Shown: positions 1-7,007, numbered from the stretch's first letter. The stretch: DNA of 57,545 nt from Christensenella sp. UBA4379 (GCA_002391225.1 DGRV01000004.1:221-57765), one strand, 5' to 3'. Translations and numbers: made by a program. Notes: generated by a model from the sequence alone, not told the origin.

Positions 1-1
1 G

Positions 2-139
2 TTCGATGCCAACCAGACCATGGTCTCCAAGATCGACGACGACACCTATCAGGTGCAGGTCGTTGCCTGGTATGACAACGAGAACAGCTACACCAGCCAG
101 ATGGTCCGCACCATCAAGTACTTCGCTGAGCTGAAGTAA
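2..139 (+). CDS. gap: glyceraldehyde-3-phosphate dehydrogenase, C-terminal fragment (cut by window start)
   Basis: The last 45 residues of a GAPDH are visible, ending with a TAA stop. The segment VVAWYDNENSYTSQMVRT matches the conserved C-terminal helix and strand of bacterial GapA, which converts glyceraldehyde-3-phosphate to 1,3-bisphosphoglycerate in glycolysis. The upstream part lies outside the window. No terminator of its own follows the stop. Instead the last 61 coding bases plus 4 more are repeated near 10396-10460, where the likely native gap terminator sits. The 3' end seen here is therefore probably the copy supplied or regenerated by the integrated island, leaving GAPDH functional. 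Confidence 0.93.
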   Translation, partial: FDANQTMVSKIDDDTYQVQVVAWYDNENSYTSQMVRTIKYFAELK

Positions 140-143
140 TTGA
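79..143 (+). repeat. left attachment site (attL-like direct repeat in gap 3' end)
   Basis: These 65 bases are repeated at 10396-10460 with a single difference, a synonymous GCT/GCC change in the Ala codon of the terminal FAELK. The repeat covers the last codons of gap, the stop codon and four bases beyond it. A tyrosine integrase gene starts 164 bp downstream, so this is read as an attachment core. Confidence 0.85.
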
Positions 144-192
144 TAGTACAGGGGTTTTCGTAAGTTCTTCGGAACAAAGGAATGGCCCTGAC

Positions 193-221
193 TGTGAAAA
201 AAGTCAAAACACTGGTATAAA
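193..221 (+). promoter_or_regulatory. possible integrase promoter
   Basis: A TGTGAA box (193-198) is followed after 17 bp by TATAAA (216-221). The -35 is weak. Transcripts would start near 228 and run through the hairpin at 261-305 before the integrase start. Confidence 0.35.
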
Positions 222-260
222 CTGAACCAAGCGTTCAGCGGATGACTGTGATAGACATTT

Positions 261-305
261 CCCCACTTTCTCATCAGGAAACTGTAAAAGAAAGTGGGGT
301 TTTTG
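261..305 (+). terminator. terminator-like hairpin overlapping the integrase ribosome binding site
   Basis: CCCCACTTTC (261-270) pairs perfectly with GAAAGTGGGG (290-299), followed by a run of T at 300-304. The G-rich 3' arm is also the only ribosome-binding-like sequence before the integrase ATG at 307. The hairpin could both stop read-through from gap and hide the ribosome binding site. Confidence 0.65.
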
Positions 306-306
306 T

Positions 307-1212
307 ATGCAAATCAGGGAAGTCATTACAGAGTTCCATTTCGACTGTCAAGTGCGCAAGCTGTCATCCAAAACGATAGCGTTGTATGACCGTCAATTGG
401 AATACCTGGCGGCTTACATGGAGAACATGACTGGTATAACTAACATCGAAGAAGTGCGGTCTATACACATCAAGAAGTTCTTGGTGGGTAAGACCGAAGC
501 TGGCAGAAAGCCGCAGTACATCAACGATCTGCTGAAAGCATTCAAGGTATTCTTCAAATACTGTGTTCAGGAAGGGCACATTCAGACTGACCCCTGTACA
601 AGGGTACAGAACGTCAAGCAGCCCAAGGTCAAGATTCGTACCTTCAATGAAGATGAGATCAGGAAGATGCTGAACTATTACAGCGGCAGGAAGTTCACTG
701 ACATCCGCAACAAAACCATGCTTGCCATGTTCTTCGACACTGGCATGAGACTGAATGAAGTGTTGACCTTGAAACAGGAGCAGATTCACGATGAGTACAT
801 ACTGGTTCATGGAAAGGGTAACAAGGAAAGGCTCGTTCCTGTGTCTCCGTTCCTTGCAAAGTTGCTGTTGAAATATCGTGTCGTGCGGGACAGCTATTTC
901 CATGTGAACACGATTCCGCAGAATTATGTTTTTGTTTCGTATCGTGGTCAACAGTTGGGACAGCAGGCAGTTGCAAACATCCTGAAAGAAGCGGCTGACG
1001 CGGTGGGTGTCAGGAAGGATATTCGTGTTTCGCCGCACACTTGCAGGCACACGTTCGCACACATGCAGTTGAAAAATGGCTTGGATTTGTACAGCCTGTC
1101 GCGGTTGATGGGACATGAGAACATTGCAATCACGCAAAGGTACCTGGATGGAATTAGGGACGATGAAGTGTTGACTGCGGCAAAGCAGACTGGTGTTTTG
1201 GCACATCTTTGA
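307..1212 (+). CDS. int: tyrosine recombinase / integrase of the gap island
   Basis: This 301-aa protein has the usual two-domain layout: an N-terminal core-binding (SAM-like) domain over about residues 1-100 and a C-terminal catalytic domain. The catalytic set is complete: Arg148 (TGMRLNEV), Lys170 (HGKGNKER), His244 and Arg247 (SPHTCRHTF), His270 (LMGHENI) and nucleophile Tyr279 (TQRYL). It is XerC/XerD-like in size. Lying directly inside the left attachment repeat, it is the natural candidate for integrating and excising the element at gap. The start at 307 is preceded by GTGGGG, which is buried in the 3' arm of a terminator-like hairpin, suggesting tight control. No excisionase is obvious nearby. 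Confidence 0.93.
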   Translation: MQIREVITEFHFDCQVRKLSSKTIALYDRQLEYLAAYMENMTGITNIEEVRSIHIKKFLVGKTEAGRKPQYINDLLKAFKVFFKYCVQEGHIQTDPCTRVQNVKQPKVKIRTFNEDEIRKMLNYYSGRKFTDIRNKTMLAMFFDTGMRLNEVLTLKQEQIHDEYILVHGKGNKERLVPVSPFLAKLLLKYRVVRDSYFHVNTIPQNYVFVSYRGQQLGQQAVANILKEAADAVGVRKDIRVSPHTCRHTFAHMQLKNGLDLYSLSRLMGHENIAITQRYLDGIRDDEVLTAAKQTGVLAHL

Positions 1213-1295
1213 GCAACTACCTACAACTATCAGCAACTATGGAAAAACAATAGCAAGTAAATACAAGTTCAGTGCTTGACGCTGGAACTTCCTAC

Positions 1296-1334
1296 AAAAT
1301 GGCAGAATTCCGTTTATTGCGGACCTGCCATTTT
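1296..1334 (+). terminator. inverted repeat downstream of integrase
   Basis: AAAATGGCAG (1296-1305) and CTGCCATTTT (1325-1334) pair perfectly over 10 bp, ending in four T. It is a probable intrinsic terminator for the integrase transcript, separating it from the small-gene array. Confidence 0.55.
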
Positions 1335-1382
1335 CGCGTTTGCTCAAAAGTGCAAGGGTATTTTATTGAACAGCCATCTTGT

Positions 1383-1482
1383 TATAATACAGTCACAAGG
1401 TTGAGGGAAGCAACCAAGACCTTGAAAGACAAGAAGCCTTGGTGGGGCTGACAGAAATACCACCGATTAGAAAGGATCAAGA
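1383..1482 (+). promoter_or_regulatory. small-gene array, promoter and structured leader copy 1
   Basis: TATAAT (1383-1388) sits 15 bp after a TTTATT box and is followed by GTCACAAGGTTGAG, shared by all four array leaders. CAAGGT pairs with ACCTTG to make a first hairpin, and GGTGG with CCACC a second. The AGAAAGGA ribosome binding site follows directly. Copies 1 and 2 share the second-hairpin loop GGGGCTGACA. Confidence 0.65.
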
Positions 1483-1716
1483 ATGAAGATGACTGATAAG
1501 ATGGCGAAAGTGATTACCATGAACATCAAACTGAACCATAAGCACATGCTGAAAATCGTCACCACTGTGGACCCTATCGTCACCCCTGAAATGGCTTGTC
1601 GCATGTACGGCATTCATGGGAAAATGGTAAGCAGCGAAGTATCCAACGTTATGCCTCTGTTCACTGCTCTTGATTACTCTTACAAGCTGCAAAAGGAAAT
1701 GGACATCATCCACTGA
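1483..1716 (+). CDS. small protein of unknown function, array gene 1
   Basis: A 77-aa protein that I do not recognise. It is basic, His- and Met-rich, with no signal peptide or membrane segment. The second half (VDPIVTPEMACRMYGIHGK) could form a short helix-turn-helix, but this is weak. It lacks the sequence pattern shared by the next three proteins, yet its promoter and leader are nearly identical to theirs, so it belongs to the same regulatory set. The start at ATG 1483 is set by AGAAAGGA about 7 nt upstream; a second ATG lies two codons later. Confidence 0.65.
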   Translation: MKMTDKMAKVITMNIKLNHKHMLKIVTTVDPIVTPEMACRMYGIHGKMVSSEVSNVMPLFTALDYSYKLQKEMDIIH

Positions 1717-1747
1717 GCAAGACCGATTTATTCCCCACACTACCAGC

Positions 1748-1846
1748 TATAATAAAGTCACAAGGTTGAGGGAAGCACCTGAGACCTGAACAAAGAAAAG
1801 CCTTGGCGGGGCTGACAACAATACCGTCAATAAGAAAGGATTCACC
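1748..1846 (+). promoter_or_regulatory. small-gene array, promoter and structured leader copy 2
   Basis: TATAAT (1748-1753) is followed by AAAGTCACAAGGTTGAGGG, as in the other copies. The first hairpin is shorter here (AGGT/ACCT). The second is GGCGG with CCGTC, one position changed from copy 1 but still pairing if one G-U pair is allowed. The ribosome binding site is AGAAAGGA. Confidence 0.65.
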
Positions 1847-2260
1847 ATGACTAAGAGCGCTAATTACGAAATCAACCACATTGACGAGACCATCATCATC
1901 ACCAAGAAGTTCTACAAAGCCGCTGGCATTCTGAATAGCCCTGAGTACAAGGAACTGATGGCGATTCGCCGCGACAACCCCAACTACAAGATTTTGCTGC
2001 GTGAGATCAAGAAGAAGGCTGGCAAGAAGAGCTATCGCAACCTGACCTACGATAACATGAAGACCTTCATCACCGCATGGGAAACCGATGAAGAAACCCG
2101 CAAGCAGCGCTTGGCACAGATGGACACTGTGATGGAGCTTTCCAAAGTGCAGGCTGGACCTTACGCCTACGTCAAGACCTGGTTCCTGGACCTGTACGGC
2201 GAAGCGTACAACAAGTACAACGATGATACTGCCGAGCAGAGTGAGAGCGAAGCTGCCTGA
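1847..2260 (+). CDS. array paralogue A, unknown function
   Basis: A 137-aa soluble protein, first of three tandem paralogues (with 2383-2799 and 2927-3406). Shared features in order are an N-terminal strand with I-x-x-T-K/A-x-F-x-K/R-A, a short EY/EF motif (NSPEYKEL here), a basic middle, an aromatic helix, and a conserved AGPYAYVKTWF (ASPYETVRNWF and ASPYKYVEDWF in the sisters). No catalytic motif, signal peptide or membrane segment is seen. The acidic tail (ending ESEAA) resembles the sisters. The family is not one I can name. Start ATG 1847 follows AGAAAGGA and a CACC spacer common to the array. Confidence 0.8.
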   Translation: MTKSANYEINHIDETIIITKKFYKAAGILNSPEYKELMAIRRDNPNYKILLREIKKKAGKKSYRNLTYDNMKTFITAWETDEETRKQRLAQMDTVMELSKVQAGPYAYVKTWFLDLYGEAYNKYNDDTAEQSESEAA

Positions 2261-2297
2261 CAGCAAGCAAGTCCGTTTTATCACCCACATCATAAAG

Positions 2298-2382
2298 CAT
2301 AATAAAGTCACAAGGTTGAGAGAGAAAACCTTGCAAGAGAAGGACAAGGAAAAGTCCGAAACACCAGAAAGGAATGACCACC
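2298..2382 (+). promoter_or_regulatory. small-gene array, promoter and structured leader copy 3
   Basis: CATAAT (2298-2303) is followed by AAAGTCACAAGGTTGAGAG. CAAGGTT pairs perfectly with AACCTTG, and downstream GGAC pairs with GTCC around AAGGAAAA. Copy 4 has GGTC/GACC around the same loop, a compensatory change. The ribosome binding site is AGAAAGGA. Confidence 0.7.
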
Positions 2383-2799
2383 ATGACTAAGATGAACAAG
2401 AACTATCACATCGACTTCGCCACCAACACCATCATCGTGACAAAGGCTTTCATGAAGCGCGCTGACCAACTTGGAACTGCTGAATTCAAAACCATGATGG
2501 AACTGCGAACTCTGGGCATGGAGATTGTGGAGAAGGCTGCGCCGAAGAAGAACAGTGTTCATCGCGCCACCTACAAGCAGATGAAGGCTTACATCGCCTG
2601 TGTTGCGGACGGTGCACGCTACCTGAAAGAGTTTGAGATTGTGCGCAGGGCTTCCCTGAAAGACGCCAGCCCCTATGAGACTGTGCGCAACTGGTTTGAG
2701 ACCACCTTCCCGAATCACAAGGCGCTGCCTGAACTGGATGAGAACGGCAAGATCATCAACTTTGCCGACACCACCGAAGAAACTGACGAAGCCGCCTGA
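2383..2799 (+). CDS. array paralogue B, unknown function
   Basis: A 138-aa protein from ATG 2383. The upstream in-frame ATG at 2374 directly abuts the AGAAAGGA ribosome binding site, too close to be used, and CC-ATG-ACT matches the starts of both sisters. It shares the family pattern: TIIVTKAFMKRA near the N-terminus, a TAEFKTMMELR segment, and the C-terminal DASPYETVRNWFETTFPNH block. The tail is acidic. No known domain is recognised. Alternating short cassettes of promoter, leader and gene suggest expansion by tandem duplication followed by divergence. Confidence 0.8.
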   Translation: MTKMNKNYHIDFATNTIIVTKAFMKRADQLGTAEFKTMMELRTLGMEIVEKAAPKKNSVHRATYKQMKAYIACVADGARYLKEFEIVRRASLKDASPYETVRNWFETTFPNHKALPELDENGKIINFADTTEETDEAA

Positions 2800-2836
2800 G
2801 TAGAAGCAAGTCCGATTTATTCCCCGCTACCGCTGC

Positions 2837-2926
2837 TATAATAAAGTCACAAGGTTGAGAGAAACAACCTTGAACATCAAGAGAAGGTCAAGGAAAAGAC
2901 CGTAAAACCAGAAAGGGATTGATACC
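2837..2926 (+). promoter_or_regulatory. small-gene array, promoter and structured leader copy 4
   Basis: TATAAT (2837-2842) is followed by AAAGTCACAAGGTTGAGAG. CAAGGTTG pairs perfectly with CAACCTTG over 8 bp, and GGTC pairs with GACC around AAGGAAAA. The ribosome binding site is AGAAAGGG. Confidence 0.7.
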
Positions 2927-3406
2927 ATGACTAATTACAACTACGACGCCATCAACAACACCCTGACCGTGACCGCTTCCTTCCTGAAAAAGGCTGGTGT
3001 CTTCAACAGCCCTGAGTACAACACCATCAAGAGCATCCGCGCCGACTATCCCAACGTTGAAATCGTCAAGGCTGAGGTCAGCAAGAAGAACGTGAAGCAT
3101 CACATCAAGCTGGCGCAGATGGTGCAGTTCATCACCCTGTGGGACAGCAAGAACAATACCACCTACCTGGACCAGTATGAGACTGTGAAAGCGCTCTCCA
3201 AGATTCAGGCTTCCCCCTACAAGTATGTGGAAGATTGGTTCAAGAAGAGCTTCCCGAACTGGGAGAATCAGATCATCTTCAACAACGATGGAACCTTCAC
3301 CTTCGTGACCAAGAGCGAAGAGAGCAAGGAAGCGGATGCTCCTGTTGAGAATGCTCCTGCGATTGCTCCTGTTGAAGCTGTGGCTGCTGTTGAGAAGGCT
3401 GCATAA
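2927..3406 (+). CDS. array paralogue C, unknown function
   Basis: A 159-aa protein, the longest of the three tandem paralogues. It has the shared TLTVTASFLKKAGVFNSPEY start, closest to paralogue A, and the QASPYKYVEDWFKKSFPNW block. After residue about 125 it carries an extra Ala/Pro/Val/Glu-rich tail (EADAPVENAPAIAPVEAVAA), probably disordered. Start ATG 2927 follows AGAAAGGG. Function is unknown. The conserved aromatic and basic residues could suit nucleic-acid or protein binding, but nothing in the sequence proves this. Confidence 0.8.
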   Translation: MTNYNYDAINNTLTVTASFLKKAGVFNSPEYNTIKSIRADYPNVEIVKAEVSKKNVKHHIKLAQMVQFITLWDSKNNTTYLDQYETVKALSKIQASPYKYVEDWFKKSFPNWENQIIFNNDGTFTFVTKSEESKEADAPVENAPAIAPVEAVAAVEKAA

Positions 3407-3430
3407 TCATCAGCCCCTTTCAACAGGATT

Positions 3431-3484
3431 CCCCAAAGGATGACCCATAGATAATAAACATAAAAAAGTATGATGCAACGTTTG
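3431..3484 (+). repeat. intergenic segment repeated inverted at 8967-9021
   Basis: CCCCAAAGGATGAC, an A/T-rich stretch ending AAAAGTAT, and CAACGTTTG occur here in the same order and spacing as on the complementary strand of 8967-9021. The 14-bp GC-containing core is identical. It lies just upstream of the 3513 gene, so it may be a shared operator or replication-type site. Confidence 0.65.
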
Positions 3485-3512
3485 ACGAATGTGCGGAAAG
3501 GTGGTGAGAAGC

Positions 3513-4253
3513 ATGGAACAACTTGAATTGAGGGCATACACGCGGGACGAAATCAGCGCCATCACGGGAATTCCACAGGTGTACCCTTCGGGGAGCATCA
3601 ACAAGAGCTTCATCGGTAGAGTGCAAGAGCGCCTGGAAAACTGGCATTACGAATGTGAAACGCCACGCGGCGGTAATGTCATCATCACCAAGCAGCCCAC
3701 CACTGCCCTGGACCGCCTGCATGAGATCATGATGCGCAAGCTGGATTTCGACAAGCAGGTGTCCCCAAGAGAGTTTGCCGCCTTCATGCACTTCATGATG
3801 ACTGTACCCAAAGCGATGCACATGCCAGTGGAAGAGCGCCTGAGTATCATCAACCAGCGCTACAAGCCAGTGTGCCTGAGCAAATCCACCCTGGAACGGT
3901 GGGTGAACAGCCTGGAAGCGTGCGATGCGATACTGACCGATGGCACTGTGCGCTGGAAGACCGAAAAGATGATTGATGGCAGTCTGGTTCGGACCTTGCC
4001 CGATGGCAGCGATGAAGCACATGAAGAGCGCCGCGCCTACACCGAACGGATGCACGAACTGTTTGATGAATACCGCACAAAAAAGGATTTGTCTGGCAAG
4101 GCGCTGAGCAAGGCGGTTTTCGCCACCCTGTGGGAAGAATTCAGCTATGGCTACGGCAGACCAACCCCTGTGCTGCAATGGAACGGCTTCAACATGGGTC
4201 CTGAATTGTATGAAGAACTGTTTCTGCTGGTGAGCGAAATCTGCAAAGGATGA
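3513..4253 (+). CDS. unknown island protein, possibly DNA-binding
   Basis: A 246-aa soluble protein from ATG 3513, chosen because AAAGGTGGTGAG lies 5-16 nt upstream; an earlier in-frame ATG at 3489 has no ribosome binding site. The N-terminal 60 residues (YTRDEISAITGIP, then RVQERLENWHYECETPRGG) look like a small helix-turn-helix or winged-helix unit followed by a strand. The rest is helical with several Trp and a LSKSTLERWVNSLEA segment that could be a second helix-turn-helix. This resembles plasmid or phage regulatory and replication proteins only in general layout, and I cannot assign a family. A strong terminator follows. Confidence 0.75.
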   Translation: MEQLELRAYTRDEISAITGIPQVYPSGSINKSFIGRVQERLENWHYECETPRGGNVIITKQPTTALDRLHEIMMRKLDFDKQVSPREFAAFMHFMMTVPKAMHMPVEERLSIINQRYKPVCLSKSTLERWVNSLEACDAILTDGTVRWKTEKMIDGSLVRTLPDGSDEAHEERRAYTERMHELFDEYRTKKDLSGKALSKAVFATLWEEFSYGYGRPTPVLQWNGFNMGPELYEELFLLVSEICKG

Positions 4254-4280
4254 TGTATACTTGGATACTAAGCCCTGATG

Positions 4281-4307
4281 GGAAGCATTGTTTTGCTTCC
4301 TTTTTTA
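4281..4307 (+). terminator. intrinsic terminator after the 3513 gene
   Basis: GGAAGCA (4281-4287) pairs with TGCTTCC (4294-4300), followed by six T. Confidence 0.85.
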
Positions 4308-4338
4308 TTTGCGCAAATGCATAACGGCATGCAACTTT

Positions 4339-4386
4339 CGGTCAAATCCGTGACCGTTTGACGCACATTAATAATTTTGGTATTAT
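4339..4386 (+). promoter_or_regulatory. orphan promoter with adjoining palindrome
   Basis: TTGACG (4358-4363) and TATTAT (4381-4386) are separated by exactly 17 bp. CGGTCA-6-TGACCG (4339-4356) abuts the -35 and could be an operator. No plus-strand gene follows before the converging gene at 4507. A hairpin AGAAGG/CCTTCT (4392-4411) and the inverted repeat at 4463-4499 are the only downstream structures, so a short RNA is possible. Confidence 0.5.
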
Positions 4387-4462
4387 ACATTTAGAAGGTA
4401 AGAAATCCTTCTGCGGGAAACGTTTCGACATTTCCATTATATCACCACTTTTCTACAACAAA

Positions 4463-4499
4463 TAAGCAGCAGAAGAATACTTTATCCTCCTGCTGCTTA
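4463..4499. terminator. inverted repeat between converging transcripts
   Basis: TAAGCAGCAG (4463-4472) pairs with CTGCTGCTTA (4490-4499). The T-tracts on either side are poor. It lies just past the stop of the minus-strand gene at 4507 and would also end the transcript from the orphan promoter. Confidence 0.5.
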
Positions 4500-4506
4500 C
4501 TTGTTG

Positions 4507-4830
4507 CTATTTGCAATGTTCCTTATACCAGTCTTCCATTGAAGTATTAATGATGTTTCCTTGATAGTAATAATCGTAATCAACCAGTACAAATATTGAC
4601 CAATTAAATACACCATCACGCAAATGTCTTAGTGCTTTCTCAAAAAACCCACCTACATCCAAGGTATGGTCATCGTTGCTTAGCATAAATCCTATTAGTA
4701 CACCAACCAGAGTGATAGCATACGAAGCCTTTGCATCCATTGAACCTATCCACGTTTGAATTGATTCCAATGTCTGTAAAGCAGTATCCTTATCGTAGCA
4801 GGTATCAATTTGATTCGGTTGTCGTTTCAT
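4507..4830 (-). CDS. small membrane protein resembling Pycsar/DUF5706 effectors, probably truncated
   Basis: A 107-aa protein. The N-terminal third, LESIQTWIGSMDAKASYAI followed by a hydrophobic helix ending IGFMLSND, matches the first membrane helix of Pycsar-type transmembrane effectors (PycTM/DUF5706), whose hallmark is a Trp, then an Asp-x-Lys-Ala just before the helix. In that family a cyclic-pyrimidine signal triggers membrane damage during phage infection. The family is usually longer, with a second helix and a C-terminal tail. Here the middle is short and the frame ends at a TAG after an FF/NI-like region, so this may be a remnant. No cyclase gene is nearby. Assignment is by pattern only. 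Confidence 0.5.
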   Translation of the reverse strand: MKRQPNQIDTCYDKDTALQTLESIQTWIGSMDAKASYAITLVGVLIGFMLSNDDHTLDVGGFFEKALRHLRDGVFNWSIFVLVDYDYYYQGNIINTSMEDWYKEHCK

Positions 4831-4881
4831 AGAATAGTTTCACTCCGTCGATATTTCTTAACTTTTTTGTTGTTTCATGAA

Positions 4882-5841
4882 TTAGTTCATTGGACGCATT
4901 GTTTTTTCAATCAATTCAATTTCATCATCTGAAAGATCAAACGTCTGATATAGTGTTTCATCAGTCCAGTGCTTTGTAAAGTCCACCATTGGAACGAACA
5001 CAAAGTTAGCCTTAGATACATGAACGGATGAATAGGTAGTACGAAGCATGAATCTTGGGAATTTACAGAATAAATAGTCCCTAAGATTATTAGCCTGTTC
5101 TTCTGTGTCAAGGAATCCAACATTCAAATAGGAGAATGAATCAACTTGCCCAGGCAACAATACTTGTGGCGTTGAAATGGAACGATAGCCTGCTTCGGGA
5201 TTTATACCAACCTCACCACTTTGCGGAATCATAATTGATATTTTGACCTTGTATTTATCAATGAGGTCAATGTTCTTTTTAATTCTTGTGCGTTCAATGT
5301 AACTTGTGGTTTGCCCATTGTATCCGCTACTCGTAATGAGAATAAGATCACCTTCACGATATTCAGAGTGACCTTTCTCTTTTGAAGGAATACCAAACGT
5401 ATCCAATGGAGAAACCATTTCATCCATGAATTTCGTGCATTTTTCTTGGACTTTATTGATGATAGAAATTGAAACGTTTGAACGAATGAAAGTTGAGCCA
5501 AACTGATTCAACGGACGAACGACTGAACTACGCTTACCAGCAGTTACATTGATTACTTCGCAGTCATTTTCAGTCACAGAATCCCAGAGGAAATAACACA
5601 AGCCGCCCGCAATTTCAACCGTGGGGAAGCATTCTTTTGCATTATAATAATCAACAAGTTTTATCATGTGTCTATCATTTAGCATGACTTCTCTAAACTC
5701 ATCAAGAGACATACCGCCATTATACCAACGTGCAGGAATAATCATTGTCAAAGAAAACGTGTGGTTTGTTTCGTTGACAGAATCATGCTTTTTTCTGACA
5801 CTTTTGCCCTTGTTTTGGGGCGGATTACACTGTCCATGAAA
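4882..5841 (-). pseudogene. 5'-truncated restriction-modification methylase (Eco57I-like C-terminal part)
   Basis: The open frame runs from a TGA at 5842-5844 to a TAA at 4882. The part from TTG 5751 encodes 289 aa starting IIPARWYNGGMSLDEFREVM and continuing TVEIAGGLCYFLW. This is the block that follows the catalytic NPPY motif in Eco57I-type adenine methylases and type IIG enzymes. The whole methyltransferase core is missing, and no ribosome binding site precedes TTG 5751 or ATG 5745. Family members exceed 500 aa, so this is about the C-terminal half. Just upstream the frame reads CNPPQ, but too close to PARW to be an intact motif. An 8-bp inverted repeat (CACTGTCC/GGACAGTG, 5828-5863) marks the break. 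Confidence 0.6.
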
Positions 5842-5871
5842 TCATTCGTTTGATTGGACAGTGCAAAGCGC

Positions 5872-6030
5872 TTAGTTCACGCTATCATAGAACCATTCAC
5901 GCCCTGCAAGCCATACATACATTTCAGCATGGTATTCTGTTGCTTGCATATGAGTTTGGGCGTCCTCTTGCCTGCTGTATTCATAGTCACGAATGCCGTC
6001 AGGTTCCCACACACGCACGATGTAATACAT
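5872..6030 (-). CDS. small 52-aa protein downstream of ardC, unknown
   Basis: The frame starts MYYIVRVWEPDGIRDYEY and ends FYDSVN with TAA. It is rich in Tyr, Trp and acidic residues and looks like a real small phage-type protein rather than a chance frame. ATG 6030 is preceded by AGAGGG at a good distance. It lies 28 bp after the ardC stop on the same strand, separated by an 11-bp hairpin, so it is probably cotranscribed with ardC under translational or attenuation control. Function unknown. Confidence 0.55.
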   Translation of the reverse strand: MYYIVRVWEPDGIRDYEYSRQEDAQTHMQATEYHAEMYVWLAGREWFYDSVN

Positions 6031-6047
6031 TCGCTTGCCCTCTTGGT

Positions 6048-6074
6048 CCTGACAGGGGTCAAGCCCCTGTCAGG
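6048..6074 (-). promoter_or_regulatory. hairpin enclosing the ardC stop codon
   Basis: CCTGACAGGGG (6048-6058) and CCCCTGTCAGG (6064-6074) are perfectly complementary. The ardC TGA stop (6061-6059 on the minus strand) lies in the 5-nt loop. No T-tract follows, so it is more likely an RNA-processing or translational-coupling element than a terminator. Confidence 0.55.
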
Positions 6075-6883
6075 ATGTAAGTCACTGCCTTGTCCGCTTT
6101 GCCTGCGGCGCTAACGATGAAGCGCTTGTCATTCTTCAAAGCCTGCAACCAGTTTTGAACATATGCAGTGCTGTTGGTGAAGCTGCTTGACGTTTCCAGC
6201 CCTGCATGGTGAACCAGGGCAGCGCTTCCAATTTCAGCACAGAGTTCTTCTCTGCTGTAAGCTTCGCCGCCGAAGTGGGCTGTGGTGTCCAGTCTGGCGA
6301 GGCGGTTCATATGCCCTGTGCTGTGCACCATCTCATGGAAGGCGGTTCCATAGTATTCAGCGGTTTCTTTGAACTGTGCCATTAGGGGAAGCACAATGCG
6401 GTCTTGGGAGGGATTGTAGAAGGCGCTGTCACCTTCCATATGATCCAGGGTGACGCCTTCGCGCCTGATATAATCGGCAATGATGGTTTCAGCGGTCTCA
6501 TTGGCTGTTGCCGCGTTCGGCATGGGCTGGACATGCTTTGCGGCAATCCCTTCACATTGGTCAATATGGAAGACGTTGAAGAAGCGCAGGAACGGAACCT
6601 CTTTGACCTCTTCGGTCTCTTCATCCTTCACAGGAAGGAATTTCCAAAAGACCACCATGTGTGACTTTTCGCCCTTCTTCACGTGACCGCCTTCGGCTTG
6701 CGCCTGTTTGAAAGTGATATACTCACCAGGACGCCCAAGCAGCATTTGATTCAGCAGGGAATAGGGCTTGCCTGTGGTGTGACTGACTGCCGCGCCTGAC
6801 GCCATCCAAGGTTTATTCCAGGGAATGAGACCTTTTTCAAGTTCATCAATCATGCGGTTTGTGATTTCGGCGTAAATATCCAT
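6059..6883 (-). CDS. ardC: ArdC-like antirestriction protein
   Basis: A 274-aa protein from ATG 6883, preceded by AAGGGAG; the longer in-frame start at 6937 has no good site. The N-terminal domain (about residues 1-120: DELEKGLIPWNKPWMASG, then KKGEKSHMVVFWKF) is the ArdC single-stranded-DNA-binding domain. The C-terminal domain is a zinc metallopeptidase with HEMVH at 183-187 and a downstream Glu-rich helix (SREELCAEIGSAAL) giving the third ligand. ArdC proteins of conjugative elements bind single-stranded DNA and protect entering DNA from host restriction. It shares a promoter with the gene at 7008, facing the XRE repressor. The family is common on integrative elements and supports past mobility. 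Confidence 0.88.
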   Translation of the reverse strand: MDIYAEITNRMIDELEKGLIPWNKPWMASGAAVSHTTGKPYSLLNQMLLGRPGEYITFKQAQAEGGHVKKGEKSHMVVFWKFLPVKDEETEEVKEVPFLRFFNVFHIDQCEGIAAKHVQPMPNAATANETAETIIADYIRREGVTLDHMEGDSAFYNPSQDRIVLPLMAQFKETAEYYGTAFHEMVHSTGHMNRLARLDTTAHFGGEAYSREELCAEIGSAALVHHAGLETSSSFTNSTAYVQNWLQALKNDKRFIVSAAGKADKAVTYILTGA

Positions 6884-7007
6884 TTTCTTTGCTCCCTTCT
6901 CTTGTGTGGGGAGCATGGGCTGTGGTAGAATGTCCATGCTCTCCGATGGTTGTTAGCTGCTTCTGTTGGTGGGCTTGACCGAATGCTGTGGTAGGTGTTC
7001 GGTCTTT

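Noticed and set aside
5800..5841. CNPPQ upstream of the truncated methylase as its catalytic motif
   Set aside because: It lies about 25 residues from PARW instead of the usual 50 or so, lacks the Tyr of NPPY, and follows a stop and an inverted repeat; more likely chance or scrambled sequence.
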